From Chrysomallon squamiferum (taxonomy: Eukaryota; Mollusca; Gastropoda; Neomphalida; Peltospiridae): a DNA stretch of 64,000 bases. Location of the stretch: the NCBI GenBank assembly GCA_012295275.1, contig CM022679.1, positions 9,226,669 to 9,290,668 on the forward strand. Reading direction: 5' to 3'. Below are positions 1 through 11,800 of this stretch, one piece after another (the first letter of the stretch is position 1; each line of letters opens with the position of its first letter). Made by a program: the position numbers and the translations under genes. Under the pieces are notes generated by a model, which did not search any database, was not told the origin of the DNA, and saw only the letters and a program-made list of their open reading frames with translations.

Positions 1-738
1 ACTTACATGATAAAACTTGGGTTTACATAAACTTTATAGAAAACATTTGTCATATTTTTTCTAGCTCTAAACAGTTAAAAATAATTAAATGAACATTTGG
101 TTGCCATAAACAAAACTCCAGTGTTTTTAAATGATGCATATTTACGTTGTCCTGTATGTTTAAACACTGCTGCATGCATAATATCAGAACAAAATTTCTC
201 TCCGGTTCAAATACTATCCTTAACTCTGCACCTGACCAATAATAACAGTGGAAGTTAAATTTAATTAAAATCTTCTGCAAGGATTTGAACCATTACACCA
301 AAAGTTTAATATACAGCTTAGTGAAAATGAATTGATCTTGCAGCACAAGAATGGATCAAATTATGTAAATAGTGCTCAACTAGCAAACGCTATTTTCACA
401 TAAAATATTTATTTTACTAAGAACTAGACTTTATTATATATATATTTATTGCTTATTTAAAGGGTTTGTTTTACAGAAAATCACACTAGTTGCCAGAACA
501 CTTATCATCTGCCAACTTCAGTTAATTAGAATAGTTGTTAACTTAGCAGTGATTTTTTTTTTACTTTTTATTTTACTGCCACATACCAGATCTGCATATA
601 TATATATATAAAATGCCAAAAAATATTCTCAGTATTTGCTAATAATTTTAATTAATTAATATATCAGTATATATTAATTAAATGTATTAGTAAAGATTCA
701 GAATTACCATTTTCATTTTTATTTAATTAATATTTCAG
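1..738 (+). other. Intron of the first gene (partial)
   Basis: This stretch precedes the 3' splice site at 736-738 and is presumably the end of an intron of the membrane-protein gene that enters the window from the left. It is AT-rich with short AT runs near 596-612 and 640-680. I see no coding exon, RNA gene or mobile element in it. Confidence 0.5.
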
Positions 739-1139
739 CAGACCCAGTCTCACTCATCACACTGATTATAGTGTCTCTCATCTTGATTCTACTGATCTTC
801 ATAGTCATTTTTGTAATATTTAAACGAAAAAAAAAAAAAGTAAACCAACAACCAGAGAAGAAGCCTTTCCTGACACCAATTTATACACCTGTATCAACAC
901 ATACAGAAGATTTGGAAAACCAGGTTTCTGGTCCACCAACATATGGTAAGACCAAGTATGAATTAATTCACCTGTAACTTACAAATATAATTTTTTTTTT
1001 TTTTTTTTTTAATTCAGTGAACTCAGATCAAAGTTATAACAAACGCAGTATTGTTTGGTGGGGTAAACCCTCAATGTATTATGATAACATACTGTTTAAT
1101 TTATTTTTTTATTATTATTTTTATTTATTTATTTATTAG

Positions 1140-1183
<44 letters not shown>

Positions 1184-2059
1184 GTTGTTGTTGTTTTTTT
1201 GTATGGTCAAACCTTGTTCGATATGAATTATTTTTTCATTCCAACGTTGGGCTGAGAGCATCTTAGATAAATTATTTACAGCATACTGGTACAAGACTTC
1301 AGGGTTTCAAACTGTCATCAGCAGTTTGCATATGGTCTGTAATGAAGGAACAATTAATGTTAGAAATGGGATTCAGGAACTACCAATTTATCAAGACCAT
1401 CCAAACCACCATGTTAGTTTGCCAGTAGGCATGGCCAGAAATAAAGCTATTTGTTCTTTATATAAAGATATATATATTTTTTTTTTTTCAGCTAGGATAA
1501 CTTAATAACTAAGTACTATGCACAACTATATCTCCCACTTTATAACAGATATACATCATAAACAAATTTTATTTTTTAAATCTCATCAACCAGCATAATT
1601 CAGATTTGCATCACTACTGATAACCAAAAGCCCGTTTGCTTTAAACTTTATTGTATCCAAATTTACGTGTGATTTGTTTTTTGAGAGATTTAAGTACTTA
1701 TTTCTGTTTTATTTCATGTTTTCCTCTCATAGCAATGTGTGATCTGGTAAAACACAAGAGTTCTATGTTTATTTATTAGGTAACAAATTCTGTGTTTGGA
1801 ATTTTTTTGTCACCTTCCACTTTCAACTGATGCCGAATTTTATTATTTCTTGTATCGTTGATGTTCACTTTTTGGTCTTCTTTAAGACGTCAATTAAGTT
1901 TACATTTTACTTTTAGAATCCAATCATCCTCCTATTCCCGAACAGAATGACAGCAGCTCAGAAAGTCATCCTGCTACTTATAATTTCCTTGATGAAGATG
2001 CCAAGTGTTCCAGGCCAAAGGAAGACGACATACATAATGTCACACCAAAAACGCACTAA
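739..2059 (+). CDS. C-terminal end of an unidentified single-pass membrane protein (last two coding exons)
   Basis: Two spliced exons, 739-945 and 1917-2059, joined by a GT-AG intron (donor GGTAAG at 946, acceptor TTTTAG ending at 1916). Phase is consistent: exon 1 ends TAT-G and exon 2 begins AA. The first exon encodes a strongly hydrophobic helix of about 25 residues rich in Ile, Leu and Val, then a basic stop-transfer stretch (K-R-K-K-K-K), then a hydrophilic tail. The tail is rich in Pro, Ser, Thr, Glu and Asp, contains a PPTY element, and ends at TAA 2057-2059. This is the pattern of a type I membrane protein whose extracellular part lies to the left of the window. The tail alone does not identify the family. 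The exon 1 acceptor is a tandem CAGCAG, so the exon may start at 739 or 742 without changing frame. Confidence 0.65.
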
Positions 2060-4265
2060 CAACATTAAAAGATAAATCTTCATACAGGATGATGTGCAAC
2101 TTAAAGATCGGACAATGTTTTTTTTTCTTTCTTTCTTTCTTTCTTTTTATTTATTTATTTATTTATTTTTTTTTTTTTTATTTTTTTTTTTGGATTGTGA
2201 AGTAAATGTATACAAGGCCCTCTGATACATACACACTTCAGCTTGTACGATCAAAAATATAAAAAATTGTGGAAAGGTTTTAGTTTAAAAGGTTATGATG
2301 GTAAATCGTTTTTAATCTTAGGTTTTTTAATAATACCCTAAAAGGGCCTCGATCAAGCTGCACACTGTTTTAACAGTGATATTTAGATGTAGTTTTCTGT
2401 GTTTCTTGAACTTACTAAATTGGTCCCAACTTATTTACTAAGCGTTGGATTGCAACCTGGGTTAAACATACTTGTAGAATTCGCTGGCAGTTATGTTTTT
2501 TTTTTAACTTTTTATAATATTTTATATTGTTGTACATTATCAAGGTACAATTTTTTAAAATGTTGGTAATATACCTAAATAGCTTACGTAATATACCTAA
2601 ATGTATCAATTAAAAATGTATCGTTAGTTAACAGTAATCCAATTACTGAAATCACCTAACAATCAACGATTATTAGCAAGAGACACAAGGAACTTTTGTC
2701 AGCTACGCTCTACTGACTTCAGACAAGTCTGGGATGTGTTTATTTAAGTAAAAGACAAAAGAACCCAGGGAGAGACGACAGAAAACAAAGAAGAGAAAGA
2801 CACAGAGAACATATGGACCAATGGAGTTGGTGGGCATTTTTAGGCAATTATGTTGGTGCCTGTATTTTGCTTCAAATTTGTTTGTTAGAATGGACAAATG
2901 GTCATCTTGTTTCGGTATGCTCTGTTCAATTTGCTGACCCCACTTGACATGTAACCTGTATATGCTCCACTGATTTCATTTATTTCTGACATAAGCCGTT
3001 AGGAAAAAATGAAAGAATTAAGAATTCTAGTATTTCATTTAACACCAATTCCCATGTCCTCCACAAAGTATGCATGTGTAAAATAAATAATTATCTCTGA
3101 AATAGAAATATTAGTTTTTGTTTCTGTTCGTAGTGGATACTTGATGTCATATACAGTTTATGCAAATATATGTATATTATAATCAACCATCACAGTTTCT
3201 TAATTGCATGGACAGCAGGTGTGTAGACAAGAAATGAGCCATATTTTAAAAGAATTGTTAGCACTTGGAAGCTAAAACTTCTTTTGCTTTGGGCCCTGTG
3301 ATAAGATGAAATTTAAAAAAAATTTTTTTTTTTTTTTTTTTTTTAAAAAGTTAAGAAATTGAAGAGAATAATAAAGACATTTTTTTTTTATGGTCATACA
3401 TAACATTAGTGTATTGTATTGCTCTATTGAAGTCTACTTAAACTAGCTGAAAAGGTTCACAAATCTAGAAACCATCTTAACAGCAGTTTCTGTAACATGT
3501 ATATTTTGTAACATTTATGAATTAAGGATTATTGGAAGGCAGATGAAGATACTGTATTTTTTTTTCTTTTTGTAGAATGGGTATTTTATTGGTAAAAATG
3601 AACTGATATTTTGTTTTGTGCTAATGTGTATTATATTGCTGTATCAGATTCATTTTGTAACATTTTAGAAAAAAAAAAAAATCAATAATCATTTATTACT
3701 TCAGTAGAATTAGTCGTAGATGCAAGTGTGATATTTCTGTAAATATAATTAAATCAAAGTAGTTATTTTTGTGAATTTTTTCAATTATTTTCAAAAATAT
3801 ATATCTTGCATTTGTAAAAATGTATGTATGTATGGTTTGCTTGTACTGTACATTTGTTCTCACTTTTGCATACAGAACTTGATGGCCTTTTTCTTTTCAT
3901 GTTCAGACTCTGTAGTGTGCTGATGTGGATTATTTTTCTGTAACAGTAAATTTTTAAACTTTCATGCATTAAAAAGAAAGAAAAAAGTAATAATAAATAT
4001 GCGACACATTTCTTCAGAATCTTTGAAGATAAAGGCTTCATATTTCATTTGTAAATATAATCTATGTTTTACTCATTTTGTAACATATATGCAAAAAAAT
4101 AAATAAATAAAATAAAATAAAATAAAAAAGCGCTTATTATTTAGTATCATTGGTTGCAGGTGAAATTGAGATACTTCTGTAAATGTAATTTTTAATTCAG
4201 TTCATTCATAATGGTTGTTTTTGTACATTTTCTTTTTTTCAATAAAGTTTAAAATAGTTTAAAAG
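2060..4265 (+). other. Long 3'UTR of the membrane-protein gene
   Basis: From the stop codon to the AATAAA at 4241 the sequence is AT-rich, without introns or coding features that I can support. It has T-rich and pyrimidine-rich tracts (2119-2190, 3325-3345). Two related stretches beginning TTCTGTAAAT (about 3737 and 4174) look like an old local duplication. The extent is inferred from the polyadenylation signal only. Confidence 0.5.
4241..4246 (+). terminator. Polyadenylation signal AATAAA for the membrane-protein gene
   Basis: A canonical AATAAA followed by T-rich sequence, about 2.2 kb after the stop codon. Other AATAAA hexamers occur earlier (for example near 3081 and 4099) and could be used as well. 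Confidence 0.5.
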
Positions 4266-5444
4266 TACTTAAATCCAATTTTTACATCACACATTCATTA
4301 TTAAATTATCATGACTTAGTAAATTTTTTTTTTTTTTTTTTTTACCAAATACCAAATTGAATAATATTCATTTAGCTTTTTCCCTTTCTTAAAGAAAATT
4401 AAAGATTTTGGAAAAAAAGGAAATGAACATTTCTTTATATTGGCAATTTCTAGATTCAAGTGGCACACATTTCTATGATTAATTTTCATCATACATCTGA
4501 TACATTCAGAGCAAAAATGAATAAGGATTTTACACTGTGACAAAATTTCAAGGAGCCATTTGATCCATTTCATAGCCTTCACTTTTATTTTTTTTTACCA
4601 TGTTTTTTTTTCTCTCTTCAATACCCTGTTTAAATAATTAAATAAATGAATAAATGGCATAATTTTTTTTGATTCCTGTAAATAGTCTTATCAATGGTAA
4701 TGCCAAATCAGGTATACTAATACTTACATTTCCTTGTTACACAACTATTTAAAAACATTTTCTTAACTTAAAAATATTTATTTTACAGCCATTTAACACA
4801 TTTGTAATAAGAATTATACAGTAATATGGCTAAAATTAATTTACCACATGATGACAACCAGATAGTTATTAACTCTACAAGTCTACGTAATGTTAATAAA
4901 GTTTATTTGACTTATTAATGTTCGACATTCAAATTTTGCATTCATTTACTAACTCCACGATTCACAGATAACTATAATTTAACAGCATTTGTGAGTTTTT
5001 GAGTTTGATAACTTTGAATATATATTTTTTTAAACCATTATAACTAACAAAAAAAGAGCAGTTTGACTGTTAATACTAAATATTAACTGTTACGGAAGAC
5101 TTATCCCAATATGCAACTCCTTAAAATTAATTCCAGTGAGGCTGACTACAAAGTCTCCAGGTTTCAAAACCTACAACACAACACATTCAAGTACTTTCAC
5201 AGTCTTTCACAGGAATTTTATTGTCTGCAATTTCAGAATGTGAACACAATTATCATTAAAAACATTTATACATAACATTCTGTATTCAACTGAGAAAAAT
5301 ATGCTTATAATATAGAAAAAGCTTGATAAAAAAAAAAATAAAAAAAATAATAATAAATAATAATAAAAAAATAAATAAAATGATAAAAATAAAATAAAAT
5401 AAAGGTTTGAAAAAAAGATTGTGTCACCAACAATTAGTTGGGGG

Positions 5445-5544
5445 TTATAAGAACCCAACAGCAAAGAAGATTGCTGTGACCAACTTGCCTTTCATTGGTT
5501 TCTTTGGCTCACTGCCGATAGCTTCGAGGAACATCCTCAAATCA
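5445..5544 (-). CDS. Candidate terminal coding exon of an unknown tail-anchored small protein
   Basis: On the minus strand a 3' splice site (TTTGACCAG, ending at 5545) opens a reading frame that needs two bases from an upstream exon. It reads 32 residues to TAA at 5445-5447. The first half is charged and amphipathic (F-L-E-A-I-G-S-E-P-K-K). The second half is a short hydrophobic run (L-V-T-A-I-F-F-A-V-G-F-L), as in a tail-anchored or tiny membrane protein. The segment has more G and C than its flanks, which favours coding. No upstream exon in the right phase was found, and the family is not recognised. The 3' half overlaps copy A of the structured repeat described separately, so the open frame could be fortuitous. 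Confidence 0.35.
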
Positions 5545-6599
5545 CTGGTCAAAGTAAAGAAAAAACAAAAAAACAAAACGGTGTAAGATTTTTCTCAAAA
5601 TGTATATGCGTGTGTGTGTATATATATATATATATATATTTTTTTTTTTTTAAATGGTACTTTTTTTTTAATTAGTTTAAAATTACTTAAATCTAATATT
5701 CAATTCTGGTCAGTGACTTTTAAAAGTTTCATTTGCTTAATGAAATTATGCAACTTATTTTCTTTTTAATGTCTGTTTCTTGAGAAACCAATTTGATTTC
5801 TTAATTTGGAGCATTTATTAATATTATATTGTTTGTTTTTTCTTTTTTTTTGATGCTCTATACAGTACTATTTCCATTCAAACCTGACAAATCAATAAGC
5901 AAACTGTACAGTTTACATTAGATGTTAAGATATTTTTGAAATTAAAATTTAAATGAATTTCATGGAGATTCTTTCATTCCACCTTGCAAAATATTGTAAT
6001 ATTTCTGTGATATTTAACATTTGTAAATATATTTTTATTAATATTTTTTAAAGACTGACTCAAATGCCAACCCCCCCCCAGCAAAACATTGACTCATCAG
6101 AGAATTTAATAGATGTTTTCTCTCTACTCCACTGAAATATTAATTTTGTCATGAATACCTTTCTCAGTTCAACACTATGTAGTAGAAAATATGTATGTAT
6201 GTATATATTCATATGAGTGATGTGTACATTACTATTTATCATTTTATGTGTGATATATATAAAACTTAATATTTTTGTACAAAGTGTGAAATGGCGAAAG
6301 AAAGTTCTCAGTATACCAAAAGCTATGTTAGAAAAATAATTATTCTGTACATTTCAGGTAATGGTATGTAATAAAATTCTATAAAATAAATGGGTTTTTT
6401 TTTTTTGTGTGTTTTAAAACTGGAATCAGTATATACAAAATAAGAACATTTCTTCTCAAATAATGAACACCAAACAGTGCATGTCATTTAACACAACAAA
6501 ATGTTCACTATTTGTAATAGAGATTTCTATGAAAACTTTCTTTTGCCAGAGAACTGATTCTCTTTGATCTCGCCTCATTCATTTCTAAATCATTCTTCA

Positions 6600-6780
6600 C
6601 CATGCAGTACTGTGTATTAAATACAAGTACTACATATTAAATACAAGTACTGTGCATTAAAAACAGGTACTGTGTTATGAAATACAAATATTCTGTATTG
6701 AAAAGTTACTGTGCATTAAATACAAATACTATGTATTAAAAAGAGAGATTGTGTATTAAATACATATACTGAGATACCTT
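6600..6780. repeat. Degenerate 22-24-bp tandem repeat
   Basis: Seven or eight imperfect units built on the pattern TACTGTGTATTAAATACAA occur in direct repeat. Each contains the short palindrome-like ATTAAAT. The array lies in non-coding DNA beyond the BuGZ gene. Confidence 0.6.
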
Positions 6781-8508
6781 GTCTGTTTGTGTTTATTATA
6801 AGATTTTTTTTTTTTTTAAAAACCCATATCTTATAAGTTAATAAATATATATTTACCAAGCATTTGTTCTTAAATACAACAAACCATGATGATATATATT
6901 TCTAAACATTTAAGGGATGGGGGAGAAAAATAATATTAAAAATGTCACCAACATAACGTTGGGGGCTATACAGCTCACAATCAGTTTAATTTGCTGAGAC
7001 ATTTACTTATGTAAAAAAAATTCACCAGTATTTTTCTTGAAAATGTCACCAACAAAACAGCTTGATGCTAGCTATATAGCTCAACAGCATTCAAAGACGC
7101 TGTGACTACTTGCCTGTGATTTTTGTTTTTTGTCTTATCTTAAAAAGCAGACACTTATTAAAAAAAAACAAAAAAACACCAAAATTAAAATTTAAAAAAA
7201 TATAATAAAATATTTTCTTTTTTTTTTTTCCTTAAAAATGTCACCAACAAATTGTGGGTGCTTTTTACTCAAAACCAGTTTAAGATGCTATGACAACTTG
7301 CCTGTATTTTATCTTATATTCAAAACCTTTGAAATTACCAGAACAATAATAATTATTATAATTATATATATATATAAAAAAGATTTAATGAAACGTGTCA
7401 CCAACAAATGTTGGGTGCCATATAGCTCAACAGCATTTTCACATGCTGTGACAACTTGCCTGTGAAACATGGATCAGAATGATTATTTAATTTAAATTTT
7501 CCACACAGCAAAAAAAAAAAAAAAAAAAAATATATATATTATAATTAATACAACTTAAAATATTTCAGAATAATAAGCAGAAAATAATAAAAAAAATAAT
7601 AACTTGCCTGTTACGTTATTAAAATATAAGAGTTATGATTTTTGTGTTAATTTAAGCTTTAGAATTCAATTTTTTTAACATTTATTATCGTTTATGAAAA
7701 ATTATTAAGGAAAAGTTAACAAATTCAAGTAACAACAGAAGTTAAATTTAAAACTGATAACCGTTTACATCAAAACTGCAAAAATATGCATGTTAAAAAT
7801 ATTATATATCTGGAACCCAGTAATACCATACAAATAATTTGCGGTGGGTTTAAAATAATAATAATAATAATAATAACAACAACAATAATAATATCAATAA
7901 CAATAACAATAATAAACTGTTCAGATAAAGTTTAAATGTTAATCAGAATATTGTGAATTTTTTTTTAAAAGGTTTTGCCCTATTTTTTTTCTTGAATGCT
8001 TAGTTATTATAAAAAAACCAATTCATGTAACTACATAATAACAGTAAATTATCAAAATGAAATAAGAGAGGATAAAATCTTATTTTAAATTGAGAAGAAA
8101 AATTAACTAAATTATTATGTAAAATAAAGGTAAGTAGAAAAGCAAGAAGCATTTCGTTAACATTTACCCCTGAAAATACTACATATTTACACTTTACTAA
8201 AATGCAGACCATGTATTATTTATATATATATATATATATTTTAATGAATTTTCAGCACAACATATTGTAAGTTAACTCGAAGAAAAAAAACAAATAAAAT
8301 ATAAAATAAAGAAGCACGCAAACAAAAAAGAAAAGGCTTTCATTATTATTATTGTATTTTATCCAGTTTTAAAAGTTCTTTTATACAAATTAAAAGAAAG
8401 AAAAATTAATCACTTGCCTTACATGAATGTGGATAACAGAATCCTAAATGTAACAAGGCAAGATATACCAAAAGAACATTAAACCAACTGAAGCACAATC
8501 TGATGTAT

Positions 8509-8514
8509 TTTATT
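8509..8514 (-). terminator. Possible polyadenylation signal of the BuGZ gene
   Basis: TTTATT on the plus strand is AATAAA on the minus strand, about 310 bases after the BuGZ stop codon. It is the first well-placed canonical signal, but the region is so AT-rich that chance hexamers are common. Confidence 0.3.
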
Positions 8515-8823
8515 ACTTTTTTTTTTAAATTTTAAAAATACATTTTATATCTTTTAATTCTCTTTTATTTCTTTTTTTTTAAAATGACAAACCTTGTCAA
8601 AAGTCCTCATGGATGAACAGGTCTGGCTTGAAAATTCTTATCACTTACCACTAGTATCGTTAACAAAACAACATGCCAGCTCGTCTAGCTTACCTTTGCC
8701 AGAACTTTTTAGAGATGATACTGAACACATCGTAAAGGACAGAAAATGAAAATGTACAATGAAAAATTAAAATATCTAATTAAAATTTTTTTTTTTTTTT
8801 TTTTTAAATGATATGCTGCTCAT

Positions 8824-11800
8824 TCAGAAACGACCTCCCTGTGACATGTGCTGCGGCCTCATTGCGGGCTGAAATCCCATGTGGTAGCCTGCTGGTCCAG
8901 GCCTCGGACCCATGGCCATGTTTGACATCCCCATCATTGGACCTGAAACAAACGGACATTTAATCACTTAAATTCAAACACGTAACATGCAAGAATATAA
9001 ACAAGAAGTGAAAAAAAAAATAAAAAAAAAATAAAAAAAATAAGAAGGAATACTAATTATTATTTTTGACACTTGAAAATCCCACTACAAATATAATAAA
9101 ACACTAGTTTCCTCAGCCTTCTTTCTTTTTTTTTTTTTTTTGACAGTAAAAAGATTGCCTATAACAGCATGTAAAATATAACTTTTTTCCAATACACATA
9201 TTTTCAGCTCCATTTAGGATTATAATTTGTTACATATTCTTTTTGTCTGCTGTAAGATTGATGATGCATTAATTACCTTGAGTCATCTGTCCTGGCATTG
9301 TTCTCTGAGGCATGTGACCTGCTAGAAAAGAAATACATTCTTCAGTCACTGACAAACATTCTAAATGCAACTTGAAACACCACATCTAACATGCTATAGA
9401 TCAGACAGTTCACAACAACTGGCCATTTCCAACAAAGCTCTGTGTGTGAGTGTGTGTGTGTCTAAATATACACTAATATACTGAAACTGGGTTTTTTGTT
9501 ATTCTAATGAGCTTCTATTCAGTTTGACAAAAATAGTGTTTTCTTATATAATGTTTGATTACAGTGCATGAATACAGACACTTTGCTATAATTAAAGTGC
9601 AGTTGGGAAATTATTTTCTTACTGTGAATTAACAAGCATGAAGGATATTTTATTTTTAAAGATACTCTTGGAATAATTTATTATAAAAACAAACATGTGT
9701 AAGTTAAGATCTTTAATATCATTCAGTGTATATATATATATATATGCTGTGACAATATATTTAATGACATATACATTAGTAATATTTAAGATTCACATAC
9801 ATTTTTAGATAATCACTGTCATTAAGGTTCATTCAACAGAAATAACTTTTAAACTGCAAATTTCACCAACCTGTTGACATTCCAAAATTTTTCTTATATT
9901 TCGGTAATTGGGCTCTTCTTTCTTCCTGTGAAAATAATAATAATAATAATAAAAAAAAAATAAATAATAATAATAAAACGAAATATGATTTCTGCAAAGA
10001 TCATGCCACAAATTAACAACTAACCACAAAAAGTTAGCAGTTGACCAAACAACACTTACCCAAAATCCTTGGCACAGACTAAATACTGTAAAAGTTTATT
10101 TATGGGAAAAACAGAAACACACACAAAAAAAAAAAAAATAAAAAAAAATAAAAAAGATAGGAACGGTCAATTTTAATTTTAAAAAAAGTGGATCCAAAAC
10201 ATAAGAAATAAAATGGCCACATTTTCTCCAGCCTAATCAAAAATAAAATAAAATAACAATCGTGATAAAAAGGCAGAAATAGATCAAAATATAAATTTTG
10301 TTTTTGATACAGTAAGTAATGTTCTTACAGGCAAATATGCCTATTAATTCAACTTACAATTGACGTTGTTGATGGATGGTCTTGGTGAATTAACTGACAA
10401 AAAACAAATTATTAGATACCAAGACAAGAACATTATTACATTAGAAGCCTCAGTAAACCAGGAAAAGAACTGAAAATTCTTTTACTTGTAAAAACTCTGT
10501 AAAGAATAATTGAAAAATTTGATCAAAAAAAAAAAATAAAAACACAAACCATATCTTGATCAAATTTACTAGCAACGATTTCATTCCACACAAGCAGAAA
10601 GTGGCAATTTGTTGTTGGCTTTTTTTTTTTTTTTTGCATATTCTCACCGTGAAAAACAAAAAAACAAAGAAAACTAACCTGTATTAATAGCATCAGAATG
10701 ATGACACTATGGCGATGAAATGCAGTAGACTTACCAAGGAAATGTCCTCATCAGGATGCATTAACCTAGAGGTCAAACCTGAGCTAGACTCTGGTTTTTT
10801 AATCACTGGTGCTCCTGTAATGGTGGCGTTCGACAGATTGCTGTTGGCTGTTGATATTGCAGCAGCTGCAGGGAATGTTGGTTTCGACTGACTCACAGAC
10901 ATCACTGGCTTGAAGTCTACACTTCCCGAACTTGATGTACTCATTGGCTGAGACTGTACGAAATAATAATAACCAAAAAAATATTAAATTGCTAAACTCA
11001 GAATTTATAATTTAAATTTTTTTTTTTTTTTTTTTTTTAATTACTGTTTACATTCATTTCGATGGTGATTTTTATCCTTGAACATTTATCACATGAAACA
11101 GAAACATAATTTTTTTAGCAAAAGGCAAAAGGTGAATATATTTTTTTTTTCTGTGTGTGGATGAGTGTATGTTCACACACACACACATTTGAGGTTGGTT
11201 TAGTATCTTTTACTCAAAGTATACCTAATGATTTTTATTATTCTGTTTATTTCTCAGTATCTAAATAGGGAAAACAAAAAATATATATAAATTATTTTTC
11301 TACTCTATTATTATAAATGTCAAGTATATTAACAAAAAGCTATACACATGTAAATACATACAAGTCAAAATATATGTGATGTTAGGATGAATGAACAAAA
11401 TATACTGAATCTGCTCTCTTTAAGAAATAAAGATAGTGCTACTCACTTGTATAGCTGCCGGAAACAGAGGTTTCTGTGGACCCATACTGGCAACTGGCAT
11501 CCTAGGAGGCATGCCCATAGGCCCAGGACCCCTCATGGGACCTCCCATTTGTGGAGGCATTGCAGGAGGCATTCTTAAAAACAAAGACGAATGTCTGAAT
11601 TTGGCATTTTAAAAATAAATATCAATAAAAACGCATTTCAATTAAACTAATGATTACATTTTATTTTTTCAAAATATCTAAATTAATAGTTACAGAACAG
11701 GTTTATCTTCAATGTATGGATTTATTGGGACTGAGAGATTGATTTTGTAAGCATATGTCATTTCTGACAGCTGAAGTCAAAAAATATTGTATTAGACTCT

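Larger units (their letters stand above)
5422..7462. repeat. Five-copy family of a ~70-bp element able to fold into a multi-branched RNA
   Basis: Copies lie at 5422-5490, 6943-7007, 7044-7116, 7239-7304 and 7396-7462, all in the same orientation. Each starts TGTCACC, contains CCAAC-loop-GTTGG or a variant, then a short central hairpin, then ACAGCA-loop-TGCTGT or a variant. Most close with GTGAC or TGACA complementary to the first bases, and four end in CTTGCC(T/TG). The outer stem plus inner hairpins give a cloverleaf-like fold in both strands. The fold is strongest in the first and last copies and weaker in the second and fourth. No tRNA A or B box, hammerhead core or snoRNA box set is evident. 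Confidence 0.6.
4266..8823. other. AT-rich region between convergent genes
   Basis: This is the space between the 3' end of the membrane-protein gene and the stop codon of the BuGZ gene. It holds the candidate terminal exon at 5445-5544, five copies of a structured ~70-bp element, a degenerate 22-24-bp repeat at 6600-6780, and many homopolymer and dinucleotide runs. Part of it must be BuGZ 3'UTR. I could not assemble a full gene here. An isolated open stretch near 8640-8740 on the minus strand could not be phased to any other exon. Confidence 0.5.

Noticed and set aside
6513-6604. Minus-strand open stretch reading MVKNDLEMNEARSKRISSLA
   Set aside because: No GT donor follows it in frame and no neighbour exon fits. 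Probably chance.
5422-7462. Hammerhead ribozyme or tRNA-derived SINE as explanation for the structured copies
   Set aside because: The CTGATGA and GAAA core of a hammerhead and the A and B boxes of tRNA genes are absent.
8588-8745. Minus-strand open stretch starting MCSVSSLKSSGK with two possible donors
   Set aside because: It lies in probable BuGZ 3'UTR, and neither donor matches the phase of the candidate terminal exon at 5544. No support.
10709-10891. Plus-strand open frame opposite BuGZ exon 7
   Set aside because: Shadow of the coding exon on the other strand. No splice or family support.
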